A DNA stretch of 64,000 nt, taken from assembly GCA_020622085.1 (NCBI GenBank), contig JAHRYM010000001.1, positions 1,385,193-1,449,192 on the forward strand. Reading direction: 5' to 3'. The DNA comes from Paracoccaceae bacterium. Its GTDB lineage: Bacteria; Pseudomonadota; Alphaproteobacteria; Rhodobacterales; Rhodobacteraceae. This document shows positions 27,648 to 36,447 of the stretch, piece by piece. Position 1 is the first letter of the stretch. Each line of letters starts with the position of its first letter. The notes beneath the pieces were generated by a model, which was not told the origin of the DNA, did no database searches, and saw only the letters and a program-made list of their open reading frames with translations. The translations under genes and the position numbers were made by a program.

Positions 27648-28793
27648 ATGGATTTTGCGCTATCCGAGGAACAGCAGGCGGTCTTCGACATGGCGCGGGA
27701 TTTCGGCCGGGCCGAGATCGCGCCACACGCCCGCACCTGGGAAGCGGCGGGCACGATCCCGCGCGAGCTTTGGCCAAAGGCGGCGCGGCTGGGCCTGGGC
27801 GGGATCCTTGTCGCCCCCGATCATGGCGGCGCGGGCCTTGGCCGGCTGGATGCCACGCTGATCTTCGAGGCACTGGCGATGGCCTGTCCGTCGGTCGCCG
27901 CCTTCCTGTCGATCCACAACATGTGCGCAGGCATGATCGACCGCCATGGCAGCGCCGAGATGAAGGCGCGGCTTCTGCCCGGGATCTGCGCCATTGACAG
28001 GGTCATGTCCTATTGCCTGACGGAACCCGGATCGGGGTCGGACGCGGCCGCGTTGCGGACGCGGGCCGAGCGGGGGCAGGGGGGATGGCGGCTGACCGGG
28101 ACCAAGGCCTTCATCTCGGGTGGCGGCTATTCGGACGGCTATATCATCGTCTGCCGCACCGGGGGCGAGGGGCCGCACGGGATTTCGGCGATCGTGGTCG
28201 AGGGTGGCGCCAAGGGCCTGTCCTTCGGCGCGCTGGAAGACAAGATGGGCTGGCGCGCGCAGCCGACGCGGCAGGTGCAGATGGACGGAGCCGAGGCGCT
28301 GCCGGAAAACCTGATCGGTGACGAGGGCCAGGGCTTTGCCTATGCCATGGCGGCGCTGGATGGCGGGCGGCTCAATATCGCGGCGACGGCCCTGGGGGGC
28401 GCGCAGGCAGCCCTTGACCGGACGATCACCTATATGGGCGAACGGCGTGCCTTCGGGCAGCGGCTTGACCGGTTTCAGGCGTTGCAGTTCCGTCTGGCCG
28501 GGATGGAAACCAGGTTGCAGGCGGCGCGGGTCTTCCTGCGACAGGCGGCATGGAAGGCCGACTGCGGCGCGGCAGACGCGACCAAGCATTGCGCCATGGC
28601 GAAGATGTTCGTCACCGATGTTGCTTTCGATGTGGCGAACGATTGCCTGCAACTGCATGGTGGCTACGGTTATCTGGCCGATTACGGGATCGAGAAGATC
28701 GTGCGCGATCTGCGGGTGCACCAGATCCTCGAGGGCACCAACGAGATCATGCATGTGATCGTGGCGCGCAACCTGCTGGAGGGCCGGGAGTGA
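27648..28793 (+). CDS. Acyl-CoA dehydrogenase (isobutyryl-CoA dehydrogenase-like)
   Basis: This 381-residue FAD enzyme oxidises an acyl-CoA to the 2,3-enoyl-CoA. It contains the dehydrogenase motifs YCLTEPGSGSDAAALRT (about 123-139), GERRAFGQRLDRFQALQF and LQLHGGYGYLADYGIEKIVRD. The catalytic base is Glu362 in ILEGTNEI. The neighbours encode the next two valine-pathway steps, so isobutyryl-CoA is the likely substrate. ATG 27648 is followed by the typical MDFALSEEQ. The stop overlaps the next gene by 4 nt (GTGA). Confidence 0.92.
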   Translation: MDFALSEEQQAVFDMARDFGRAEIAPHARTWEAAGTIPRELWPKAARLGLGGILVAPDHGGAGLGRLDATLIFEALAMACPSVAAFLSIHNMCAGMIDRHGSAEMKARLLPGICAIDRVMSYCLTEPGSGSDAAALRTRAERGQGGWRLTGTKAFISGGGYSDGYIIVCRTGGEGPHGISAIVVEGGAKGLSFGALEDKMGWRAQPTRQVQMDGAEALPENLIGDEGQGFAYAMAALDGGRLNIAATALGGAQAALDRTITYMGERRAFGQRLDRFQALQFRLAGMETRLQAARVFLRQAAWKADCGAADATKHCAMAKMFVTDVAFDVANDCLQLHGGYGYLADYGIEKIVRDLRVHQILEGTNEIMHVIVARNLLEGRE

Positions 28794-29827
28794 ACGAAAT
28801 CGACATTCGTATCGAAGGCCGCGCGGGGCGCATCACGATCAGCCGTCCGGCGGCACTGAACGCGCTGAACCACAAGATGGTGCAGGCGCTCGACAGGGCC
28901 TTGAAGGACTGGCGCAATGATCCGCGCGTGGCGCTTGTGCTGATCGACGCGGCTGGTGATCGTGCCTTCTGCGCCGGGGGCGACATCGCCGAAGTCCATG
29001 CCGGTGGCCGCAGGGGCGACTTTGCCTTCGGCCAGCGGTTCTGGCGAGACGAATACCGCATGAACGACCGGATCGCGCGCTTTGGAAAACCCGTCGTCAG
29101 CCTGATCCATGGCTTCTGCATGGGTGGGGGCGTCGGGGTTGCCTGCCATGCGAGCCACCGGATCGTCGGCGAGACGGCGCAGCTGGCAATGCCGGAATGC
29201 GCGATCGGGCTGGTGCCGGATGTGGGCGGATCCTTCCTGCTGGCGCGGGCGCCGGGGCATCTGGGCGCATGGCTGGCGGTGACGGGAGCCCGCATGGGGC
29301 CGGGCGATGCGATATTTGCCGGTTTCGCCGATACCTTTGTGCCACAGGCAGATTGGCCGGCGCTGCGGGCCGCGCTGATTGAAACCGGCGATCCGGCCAG
29401 TATCGCAGTTTTTGCGCGGACCGCCCCCGAAGGCCGTCTGGATGCGCTTCTGTCCCAGATCGATGCCGCCTTTGCGAAAGGCTCGCTGCCCGCGATCATT
29501 GGTCGGCTGGAGGCGCAACAGACACCCTTCACCACGGAAACGCTTGAGGCGCTTGACCGGGCCTCGCCGCTGTCGGCCGTCACCTCGCTGGAGATGCAGC
29601 GCCGGCTGAAGCCCGCGCCCGATCTGCGCGCGGCCCTTGATCTGGAATACCGCGCCACCTGGCGGGCGCAGCAGGACATGGACTTGCAGGAAGGTATCCG
29701 GGCCGCCATCATCGACAAGGATCGCCGGCCGAAATGGCGCCACGCCAGCCCGGCCGATGTTGACCGGGCCGAGGTCGAGGCGCTGCTTGCACCACTTGGC
29801 CCTGATGCCCTGACATTCGAGGAATGA
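28790..29827 (+). CDS. 3-Hydroxyisobutyryl-CoA hydrolase
   Basis: This 345-residue crotonase-superfamily enzyme releases 3-hydroxyisobutyrate from its CoA ester in valine catabolism. The oxyanion-hole motif FCAGGDIAEV and HGFCMGGGVGVACHAS are present. The catalytic Glu lies in MPECAIGLVPDVGGS. The long C-terminal part (EYRATWRAQQDMDLQEGIRA) separates HIBYL-CoA hydrolases from plain enoyl-CoA hydratases. The GTG start at 28790 overlaps the dehydrogenase stop. Confidence 0.9.
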   Translation: MNEIDIRIEGRAGRITISRPAALNALNHKMVQALDRALKDWRNDPRVALVLIDAAGDRAFCAGGDIAEVHAGGRRGDFAFGQRFWRDEYRMNDRIARFGKPVVSLIHGFCMGGGVGVACHASHRIVGETAQLAMPECAIGLVPDVGGSFLLARAPGHLGAWLAVTGARMGPGDAIFAGFADTFVPQADWPALRAALIETGDPASIAVFARTAPEGRLDALLSQIDAAFAKGSLPAIIGRLEAQQTPFTTETLEALDRASPLSAVTSLEMQRRLKPAPDLRAALDLEYRATWRAQQDMDLQEGIRAAIIDKDRRPKWRHASPADVDRAEVEALLAPLGPDALTFEE

Positions 29828-29830
29828 GCC

Positions 29831-30706
29831 ATGCGGATCGCGTTCATCGGACTGGGCAACATGGGCGCCCCGATGGCGGCCAATCTGGCAAAGGCGGGGC
29901 ATGACGTGGCGGGATACGACCCGGTCGCGCCGCTGCCCAAGGGCGTGTTACCCGCATGCAGCGGCGCACTGGCTGCGGCGGGCGCGGACGTGGTCATCAC
30001 CATGTTGCCCGATGGATCGATCCTGCGGGCGGTGGCGGCCGCAGTGATCCCGGCGATGAAAGAGGCCGCAGTGTTTTGCGACTGCTCGACCGTCGATGTG
30101 GAAAGCGCCCGTGCCGTTGCGGCAAAGGCGCAGGCTGCCGGCCTTGGTGCGCTGGATGCGCCGGTCTCTGGTGGGGTTGTAGGTGCGACCAACGGCACGC
30201 TCACCTTCATGGTCGGAGGATCGGAAGCCGCCTTTGCCACGATGCAGCCGCTGTTCGACATCATGGGCCAGAAGGCTGTCCTTTGCGGCGGGGCGGGCGC
30301 CGGGCAGTCAGCGAAGCTTTGCAACAACATGATCCTTGGCGTTACCATGATCGCCACCTGCGAGGCCTTCGTTCTGGCCGACCGGCTGGGCCTTGAGCGC
30401 CAGAAGCTGTTCGATGTGGTCAGCACCTCGTCTGGATATAGCTGGGTGATGAACGCCTATTGCCCGGCGCCGGGCGTGGGGCCGAAGTCACCTGCCGACA
30501 ACGGCTACAGACCCGGCTTTGCCTCAGAACTGATGCTCAAGGATCTGCGACTTGGCCAGCAGGCGGCGGCGGGCGTCGACGCCGACACGCCGATGGGTGC
30601 GCTCGCCGCCGAGATCTATCGCCGCTTCGTCGAGGAGGAGGCGGGCAGGGGAACAGACTTTTCCGCCATGCTGCCACGGTTCGAGCATCGGCGGCGAGGA
30701 AGCTGA
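29831..30706 (+). CDS. mmsB: 3-Hydroxyisobutyrate dehydrogenase MmsB
   Basis: MmsB oxidises 3-hydroxyisobutyrate to methylmalonate semialdehyde with NAD+. The 291-residue protein has the beta-hydroxyacid dehydrogenase motif FIGLGNMGAPMAANL at the N-terminus and DAPVSGGVVGATNGTL. The catalytic lysine is Lys162 in SAKLCNNM. It begins 3 nt after the hydrolase gene. The following enzyme, methylmalonate-semialdehyde dehydrogenase, is not in this window. Confidence 0.94.
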   Translation: MRIAFIGLGNMGAPMAANLAKAGHDVAGYDPVAPLPKGVLPACSGALAAAGADVVITMLPDGSILRAVAAAVIPAMKEAAVFCDCSTVDVESARAVAAKAQAAGLGALDAPVSGGVVGATNGTLTFMVGGSEAAFATMQPLFDIMGQKAVLCGGAGAGQSAKLCNNMILGVTMIATCEAFVLADRLGLERQKLFDVVSTSSGYSWVMNAYCPAPGVGPKSPADNGYRPGFASELMLKDLRLGQQAAAGVDADTPMGALAAEIYRRFVEEEAGRGTDFSAMLPRFEHRRRGS

Positions 30707-30763
30707 CGCGGGGGCAGGTCAAGACTCGGGGCAGGTGTATCACGGGAAAGGGGGGGGCCTCTC

Positions 30764-31216
30764 ATGGCAGGCAGGTATTACGAGGATCTGGAGGTGGGGC
30801 TGTTCCTGCGCCATGAGGTGCGCCGCACCGTCACCGAATGGGACAATGTGCAGTTCTCGACCATGACGATGAATCCGGCTGCGATCCATCTGGACCATGA
30901 CTATTGCAGGACGACCGAATTCGGCCGGCCGCTGGTCAACAGCATCTTCACGCTGGGTCTGGTGGTGGGCCTGTCGGTGGGCGACACGACCCTGGGCACG
31001 ACCATCGGCAACCTTGGCTGGGAAGAGGTCAGGTTTCCCGCGCCGGTCTTTGCAGGCGACACGATCCGCGCCGAAACCGAAGTGGTCGCCCGTCGCCCGT
31101 CGAAGTCGCGCCCGACGCAGGGCATCGTCACCTTCCTGCACCGCGGCCTGAACCAGCGCGACGAACTGGTTTGTGAATGCCGCCGCCTTGCCCTGATGCA
31201 TAGGCGCCCGGCATGA
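30764..31216 (+). CDS. MaoC-family dehydratase
   Basis: This 150-residue hot-dog-fold protein resembles MaoC/(R)-specific enoyl-CoA hydratases. It begins GRYYEDLEVGLFLRHEV and carries TMTMNPAAIHLDHDYCR with the conserved Asp/His segment, then FGRPLVNSIFTLGLVVG. It is about half the length of a double-hot-dog mesaconyl-CoA hydratase. It overlaps the CoA lyase gene by 4 nt, so the two may act in sequence on a mesaconyl/malyl-type CoA ester. Confidence 0.85.
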   Translation: MAGRYYEDLEVGLFLRHEVRRTVTEWDNVQFSTMTMNPAAIHLDHDYCRTTEFGRPLVNSIFTLGLVVGLSVGDTTLGTTIGNLGWEEVRFPAPVFAGDTIRAETEVVARRPSKSRPTQGIVTFLHRGLNQRDELVCECRRLALMHRRPA

Positions 31217-32106
31217 GGCTCACATCGCTGCTTTTCGTGCCCGCCGACAGCGGGAAGAAATTCGACAAGGCGCGCGGTGCGGGGGCCGATGGTCTGATCC
31301 TTGACCTGGAAGACAGCGTGGCGCCGGCCAGCAAGGCAGCGGCGCGGGCAAACCTGGCGGAATGGATCGACGGGGCGGCGCAGGCCCCGCGTGACTGGAG
31401 CTTCTGGATCAGGATCAACGCCTTCGATACAGGTCTCGCGCTTGACGATCTGGCGGCGCTGGTGCGGCCCGGCCTTGACGGGATCGTGCTGCCCAAGGCC
31501 GGGGGGGCCGCCGATCTGTTGCGGCTTGGCCATTGCCTTGATGCGCTCGAGGTGCGGGCGGGGATGGCCTTGGGGACGGTTCGGGTCATCGTGCTGGCAA
31601 CGGAAACCGCGCCTTCGCTTTTCAACCTGGGCAGCTACACGGTCGGGCACCCGCGGCTTGCCGCGCTGACCTGGGGGGCCGAGGATCTGTCGGCGGCGCT
31701 GGGTGCAACCGCAAACCGCGACGAAAACGGCGACTGGACGGCGCCTTACCAACTGGCCCGCAACCTTTGCCTGATGGCCGCCGCCGCTGCCGGCGTGCCG
31801 GCGATCGACACGATCCATGCCGATTTCCGTGACGAGGCCGGATTTGCCGCCGCCTGCCGTATCTCGCGCCGCGACGGATTTGCCGGGCGGCTGGCAATCC
31901 ACCCGATGCAGGTGGCGGCCATCAACCACGCCTACGCGCCCACAGACGCCGACCTGGTGCTGGCGCGGCGGATTATGGCCGCCTTCGCCGCCAATCCAGG
32001 TCTTGGCACCATCGGCATCGACGGCAAGATGTATGACATCCCGCATCTGAAGCGGGCAGAGCGGATGCTGGCGAAGCGAGGCGCGCAGTGGGACAGCGAC
32101 AGATGA
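31213..32106 (+). CDS. HpcH/HpaI (CitE-like) CoA ester lyase
   Basis: This 297-residue TIM-barrel protein matches the CitE/malyl-CoA lyase superfamily. LFVPADSGKKFDKA starts the barrel. GLILDLEDSVAP, WIRINAFDTG, GIVLPKAGG and LTWGAEDLSAALGA give the metal (Glu/Asp) and CoA-binding positions. The product could be a malyl- or citramalyl-CoA lyase or a malyl-CoA thioesterase; sequence alone does not decide. It is coupled to the MaoC gene. Confidence 0.88.
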   Translation: MRLTSLLFVPADSGKKFDKARGAGADGLILDLEDSVAPASKAAARANLAEWIDGAAQAPRDWSFWIRINAFDTGLALDDLAALVRPGLDGIVLPKAGGAADLLRLGHCLDALEVRAGMALGTVRVIVLATETAPSLFNLGSYTVGHPRLAALTWGAEDLSAALGATANRDENGDWTAPYQLARNLCLMAAAAAGVPAIDTIHADFRDEAGFAAACRISRRDGFAGRLAIHPMQVAAINHAYAPTDADLVLARRIMAAFAANPGLGTIGIDGKMYDIPHLKRAERMLAKRGAQWDSDR

Positions 32107-32131
32107 TGCGGCAACCGAAGGCAACATATCC

Positions 32132-32662
32132 ATGGACCTGATCGTTTCTCCGGCTGGCAGTGGCTGGCAGGCTGTCTTTGGCAGCAGGGTCTGGCGCGCG
32201 GCGGTGGGCCGCGGTGGCATCCGCGCCGAAAAGACCGAAGGCGACGGCGTGAGCCCCGCAGGCTGCTGGTCGATCCGCCATGTGCTCTACCGCGCCGACC
32301 GGTTGCCCGCGCCTCCGACAAGCGCCTTCCCCTGCACGGCGATCGATCAGACCGATGGCTGGTGCGATGCGCCCGCTGACCCGGCCTACAACCGCCCCGT
32401 GCGCCTTCCCTACCTGGCCAGCCACGAAGAGATGTGGCGCCCGGACGGGCTTTACGACATCGTGGTGGTGCTTGGTCACAACGATGCGCCCGTCGTGCCG
32501 GGGGCAGGCAGCGCAATCTTTCTGCATGTCGCCGATCCCGGCTACGGCCCTACCGCCGGTTGCGCCGCCCTCGCCTTTCCCCACCTGCTGGAGTTCCTGG
32601 AACTTGCGCAACCGGGTGTTCGGCTGTGCTTCCTTGCAGCACCGAGCGGGCTGGCGGGTTGA
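32132..32662 (+). CDS. L,D-transpeptidase-family protein (YkuD/YafK-like, short)
   Basis: The 176-residue protein carries the L,D-transpeptidase catalytic pattern. GSAIFLH places His132, and the downstream TAGCAAL places Cys144. VVVLGHND precedes it. It has no obvious signal peptide, unlike most periplasmic cross-linking enzymes, so it may be non-secreted or use another export route. It sits 25 nt after the CoA lyase gene and before a terminator. Its relation to the CoA genes is unclear. Confidence 0.8.
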   Translation: MDLIVSPAGSGWQAVFGSRVWRAAVGRGGIRAEKTEGDGVSPAGCWSIRHVLYRADRLPAPPTSAFPCTAIDQTDGWCDAPADPAYNRPVRLPYLASHEEMWRPDGLYDIVVVLGHNDAPVVPGAGSAIFLHVADPGYGPTAGCAALAFPHLLEFLELAQPGVRLCFLAAPSGLAG

Positions 32663-32716
32663 TTGTTCTGACGGTTGCCGGCGGGTTGATTTTGGGTTGG
32701 GGCTGGTTGTTTGTGC

Positions 32717-32750
32717 GGGGGCTCTGCCCCCGGGCCCCCGGGATATTTTT
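32717..32750 (+). terminator. Intrinsic terminator after the L,D-transpeptidase gene
   Basis: GGGGGC-TCT-GCCCCC (32717-32731) is followed by a second small stem CGGG/CCCG and then ATATTTTT. The GC-rich stem with a T-run, 55 nt after the stop, is a good intrinsic terminator. The GGGATATTTTT ending resembles a motif I recall from Rhodobacteraceae intergenic regions. Confidence 0.7.
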
Positions 32751-32766
32751 CGAACGAAAGACGGGG

Positions 32767-32798
32767 CGTGGTTTCAGGCGGGCGTGGTTTCAGGCGGG
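32767..32798. repeat. 16-bp tandem repeat
   Basis: CGTGGTTTCAGGCGGG occurs twice head to tail, followed by a diverged partial copy (to about 32814). It lies in the 186-bp gap between two convergent genes and has no evident function. Confidence 0.75.
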
Positions 32799-32848
32799 GG
32801 TGGTTTCGGGGCGGTTGGTCATGTTTGGGCCAGGCGGGGTGTGGCGGG

Positions 32849-34189
32849 TTATTCACTTCGGGCCCGCCATTCCTTCCATCTGAGGAAGGCATTGGCGCCG
32901 ATGGTCGAGAAGGGTTTCGGGGGCAGGCGGGGGGGCTCGGCTTCGCTGGCGAAGTGGCGGGTGATGGCGGATGTCTGGCCCATGGCCAGTTCGGCTGCGG
33001 CGATCCCGGTGAGGGTGCTGCGCGCGGTGCCAAGGCCGTTGCAGACCGTGGCGGCGTAAAGGCCCTGCTCCAGCTCGCGGGCGATGGAGACGGCGTTGCG
33101 GGTCAGGCAGAGGTGCCCGGCCCAGGTGTATTCCTGGCGAACGCCTGAAAGCGCGGGGAAGCGGTCGGCGAATTTCCGGGCGTGGACGGCGGCGGTGCGC
33201 TTCAGCGCGGCCTCCGACGCCTCCATCCCCGGCAGGAAGCTGGCGCAGGTGCGGGTGATGATGCGGTTGCCGCCAAGCGCGGTGTCGATCCGGCGCATGG
33301 TCGTGCCCATCGGGTCCGAGGGCGTCACGCCCCAGCGGGGCTTGCCGCCCAGGGCAAGCAGCGCCTCGGCTCCAAGATCCACCGTCATCGAGGCGTAAAG
33401 AAAGACATGCATCAGCCTGTCTTTCGCGAAGCCGAAGCTTTCCAGATGGCCGTTGTTCGCCAGGATCACCTTGCCCGCCGTCACCCGGCCCCGCGCGGTG
33501 GTCAGGGCCCAGCCGCTGCCCACCCGCCCGATCGCGGTGACGGGGGTGTTTTCCCAGATGCCGACGCCGGAGGCCCGCAGCCCCTCGCCGAAGCCGCGAA
33601 TGAATCCGGCCGGTTGCAGCATCACCGTGCCGGGGGTGTAAAGGCCCGAGACATAGTGGCGGCTGCCGGTCAGCTCCTGCATTCCTTTCGCGTCCAGCCG
33701 CTGGTTCGGCTCGCCGAGGCCGGTCAGATGCCCGGCGTAGGAGCGGTTCAGCGCATCGGCGGTCTCGGATGCCGCGCCGTTCACCTTGCCGACGGGATCG
33801 AAGTAATCGCCCTTGATGCCGTAGTCCTGCACCGCGCCTTTTGCGAAGGCGATGGCGTGTCGGTTCAAGGCGATCATCTTGCGGTCGTCGCCATGGCCGG
33901 CGTAGTCGTCCGAGGTCAGCTCATGCGGCAGGTCGATCATGAAGCCCGAGTTCCGGCCCGAGGCGCCCTCGGCCAGACGCGAGGCCTCCAGCACCGCGAC
34001 CCTGGCCGTCGGGTCCATCTCACGCAAGCGGCGCGCGGCGGCGAGGCCCGCGAAGCCGCCGCCGATGATCGCCACATCGACGGTCGCATCGCCCGGCAGC
34101 GGCATGGGCGCGGGCTGGCCGGGCAGGATCGCCGACCAGGCGGCGGGGCCGCGATGGACCGGGGTGCGGCGGGCCTCGAAGCGGGTCAT
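32849..34189 (-). CDS. DAO-family FAD-dependent oxidoreductase
   Basis: This 446-residue flavoprotein belongs to the glycine/D-amino-acid oxidase group, near gamma-glutamylputrescine oxidases (PuuB). The FAD motif VAIIGGGFAGLAAARRL is at about 39-55, with EGASGRNSGFM (the covalent-flavin-type region) and a C-terminal GLGTARSTLTG. The N-terminal extension (residues 1-37) resembles that of PuuB-like enzymes. It overlaps the upstream minus-strand gene by 4 nt (ATGA) and is the last gene of the GntR-led operon. It probably oxidises an amine or imino acid. Confidence 0.85.
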   Translation of the reverse strand: MTRFEARRTPVHRGPAAWSAILPGQPAPMPLPGDATVDVAIIGGGFAGLAAARRLREMDPTARVAVLEASRLAEGASGRNSGFMIDLPHELTSDDYAGHGDDRKMIALNRHAIAFAKGAVQDYGIKGDYFDPVGKVNGAASETADALNRSYAGHLTGLGEPNQRLDAKGMQELTGSRHYVSGLYTPGTVMLQPAGFIRGFGEGLRASGVGIWENTPVTAIGRVGSGWALTTARGRVTAGKVILANNGHLESFGFAKDRLMHVFLYASMTVDLGAEALLALGGKPRWGVTPSDPMGTTMRRIDTALGGNRIITRTCASFLPGMEASEAALKRTAAVHARKFADRFPALSGVRQEYTWAGHLCLTRNAVSIARELEQGLYAATVCNGLGTARSTLTGIAAAELAMGQTSAITRHFASEAEPPRLPPKPFSTIGANAFLRWKEWRARSE

Positions 34190-34950
34190 TCCTCTGATCT
34201 TCCTTCGGCAAGGCCAAGGCGGGCGCGGAACCCGTCCAGCCCCCGGTGCAGGTCGGCCTTTGCGGGCGCCATGGCGGCGCGCAGGGTGGCGTTCAGCCCG
34301 CCCTCGGTGGAAAGCTTCTGCAGCGCGCCGGCAAGCTCTCCCTCGGTTGCCCGTTCGGGCAGATAGCCGCGGATCATCGCCGCGACATAGGCTTCGGCCG
34401 CGGCGGGATTGCCGGTGAAGCCTGCCAGCCAGTCCGCCGCCGTCAGGATCTGGTCAAGGATCGGCGAACACAGCGCCGAGACGCCGAGATGCGCGTTCAG
34501 CGCCGCCTCGGAGGGTTGCGGCAGGATCAGGTTCCGTGCGCCGAACAGCGCGTCGAGCACCGGCGAGGCCGGATAGACCGGCAGCGGGCAGCCACCCTGC
34601 GCGATGGGCGGCAGCGGGATGGTGAGGACGATGTCGGTCGCGGGCGCGCAGAGCCTTTGCAGCTTTGCGATGGGCGCGTCGACCATGACCGAGATGATGC
34701 GCTGATCCGCGCGGAACGGCAGGCCGGGCAGCACCTCTGCGGCGACGCGGGCGAGAAGGCAGAGGAACACCACATCGGACCCCGCCACCACTTCCTCATT
34801 CGGCGCGATGGTGACTTCGGCCACCTCGGCGGCAAGCCCGGCCGCCATGGCGGCGTTGCGGGGCGAGACCAGGATCGTGTGACCCTGGCCTTTCAACCCC
34901 CGCACCATGGCGGCGGTGATCTCTCCGGTTCCGAGGAAGCCCAGGCGCAT
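34186..34950 (-). CDS. Pyrroline-5-carboxylate reductase-like NAD(P)-binding protein
   Basis: This 254-residue protein starts with the Rossmann motif RLGFLGTGEITAAMVRGL and has VVFLCLLARVAAEVLP and a C-terminal helical dimerisation region, as in ProC. It is shorter and less regular than housekeeping ProC. For example, the usual Ser/Thr-rich C-terminal substrate loop is replaced by LSTEGGLNATLR. A catabolic imine reductase/dehydrogenase role in this operon is more likely than proline synthesis. Confidence 0.75.
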   Translation of the reverse strand: MRLGFLGTGEITAAMVRGLKGQGHTILVSPRNAAMAAGLAAEVAEVTIAPNEEVVAGSDVVFLCLLARVAAEVLPGLPFRADQRIISVMVDAPIAKLQRLCAPATDIVLTIPLPPIAQGGCPLPVYPASPVLDALFGARNLILPQPSEAALNAHLGVSALCSPILDQILTAADWLAGFTGNPAAAEAYVAAMIRGYLPERATEGELAGALQKLSTEGGLNATLRAAMAPAKADLHRGLDGFRARLGLAEGRSEE

Positions 34951-34952
34951 GG

Positions 34953-36443
34953 TCAGACCGCCTCGTCCGCGTCGTCGGCGAGGTCCACCCAGATCGTCTT
35001 CACTTGCGTATACTGGTCATGCGCCTGGATGCCGTTGTCACGCCCGCCGAAGCCCGACTGCCTGAACCCGCCGAAGGGGGTGGAGATGTCACCCTCGCCG
35101 AAGGCGTTCACCGTGACGGTTCCGGCACGCAGGGCGCGGGCGCCGCGCAGGGCGCGCTTGACGTTGGCGGTGAAGATGGATGCCGCCAGCCCGTATTCGG
35201 TGTCGTTGGCAAGCTGGATCGCCTCGTCGAAGCTTTCGACGGTCAGGACGGAAAGGACCGGCCCGAAGATCTCCTCCCGCGCCTGTTTCGCGTCGCGGGG
35301 GACGTCGAGGATCGTCGGTTCGACGAAGCCCTTCTCGGCCTTGCCGCCCAGAACCACCTTGGGGCCCTTCTCCAGATAGGAACACACCTTGTCGTAATGC
35401 GCCCTGGAGACCAGCGCGCCCACCCGGTTCACCGGGTCCAGGGGATCACCCATCGGCCATTCGCGGGCATGGGCCACGATGCGCTTCAGAAGGTCGTCCT
35501 TCACACCCTTCTGGACGATCAGCCGCGAGGATGCCGAGCAGTTCTCGCCCATGTTCCAGAAGGCACCGTTGACGATATGGGCGGCGACGCGGTCGAGGTT
35601 CTCGGCGTCGTCCAGCACCACGGCGGGGTTCTTGCCGCCCATCTCCAGGGTGACTTCCTTCAGGTTCGACTCGGCCGCATAGCGCAGGAAGCGGCGGCCG
35701 GTTTCAGTCGAGCCGGTGAAGGAGACCGCGTCGATGTCCATGTGGCGCCCGATGGGTTCGCCCACCTCCGGCCCGGTGCCGGGGACGACGTTGAAGACGC
35801 CCGGCGGGATGCCCGCCTCCATCGCCAGTTCGGCCATGCGCAGCGTGGTCAGCGGGGTTTCCTCGGCCGGTTTCACGATGACCGAGCAACCGGCGGCCAG
35901 CGCCGGGCCGATCTTCCAGGCGAGCATCAGCAGCGGGAAGTTCCAGGGCAGCACCAGGCCGACGACGCCCACGGGTTCGCGGACGATCATGGCGATGTGG
36001 TTGTCAGAGGCGGGCGCGACCTGGTCGTAGATCTTGTCGATCAGTTCGGCGTGCCAGGTCAGGCAGTTGACCGTTTCCGGCACGTCGACCTGTTCGCAGT
36101 CGTAGATCGTCTTGCCGCTATCGAGGCTTTCCAGCACCGCCAGTTCGCGCGCGTTGCGCTTCACGAGCTTGGCAAGTCTGATGAGGGTTTCCTTGCGCTC
36201 CTTCGGATGCAGGCGCGACCAGCGGCCGTCCTCGAAGGCGTCGCGGGCCTTGGTCACGGCTAGGTCCACGTCCTCGGGCCCGCAGGCGGCGACCTTGGCG
36301 AGGACGTCTCCGGTAGCGGGGTTCAGCGTGTCGAAGGTCGCGCCCTTGATCGCCGGGCGGAAGTGGCCGTCGATGAAGGCGTTCGTGGGGAACGAAAGAC
36401 CGGCGGCGATGGCCTTGTATTCGTCATGGGTCAGAAGGGACAT
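34953..36443 (-). CDS. Aldehyde dehydrogenase (PuuC-like)
   Basis: This 496-residue NAD(P)+-dependent enzyme oxidises an aldehyde to the acid. The catalytic Glu lies in TLEMGGKNPAVV and the catalytic Cys in NMGENCSASSRL (about residue 302). Other motifs are PWNFPLLMLAWKIGPALAAG and FGPVLSVL. The SGKTIYDCEQVDVPET and AELIDKIYDQVAP segments are closest to gamma-glutamyl-gamma-aminobutyraldehyde dehydrogenase (PuuC). It begins 4 nt after the DapA-like gene and ends 2 nt before the P5C-reductase-like gene. Confidence 0.9.
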   Translation of the reverse strand: MSLLTHDEYKAIAAGLSFPTNAFIDGHFRPAIKGATFDTLNPATGDVLAKVAACGPEDVDLAVTKARDAFEDGRWSRLHPKERKETLIRLAKLVKRNARELAVLESLDSGKTIYDCEQVDVPETVNCLTWHAELIDKIYDQVAPASDNHIAMIVREPVGVVGLVLPWNFPLLMLAWKIGPALAAGCSVIVKPAEETPLTTLRMAELAMEAGIPPGVFNVVPGTGPEVGEPIGRHMDIDAVSFTGSTETGRRFLRYAAESNLKEVTLEMGGKNPAVVLDDAENLDRVAAHIVNGAFWNMGENCSASSRLIVQKGVKDDLLKRIVAHAREWPMGDPLDPVNRVGALVSRAHYDKVCSYLEKGPKVVLGGKAEKGFVEPTILDVPRDAKQAREEIFGPVLSVLTVESFDEAIQLANDTEYGLAASIFTANVKRALRGARALRAGTVTVNAFGEGDISTPFGGFRQSGFGGRDNGIQAHDQYTQVKTIWVDLADDADEAV

Positions 36444-36447
36444 GGGG

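Noticed and set aside
34186..34950. Housekeeping ProC
   Set aside because: The catabolic operon context and the altered C-terminal loop make a biosynthetic proline role unlikely.
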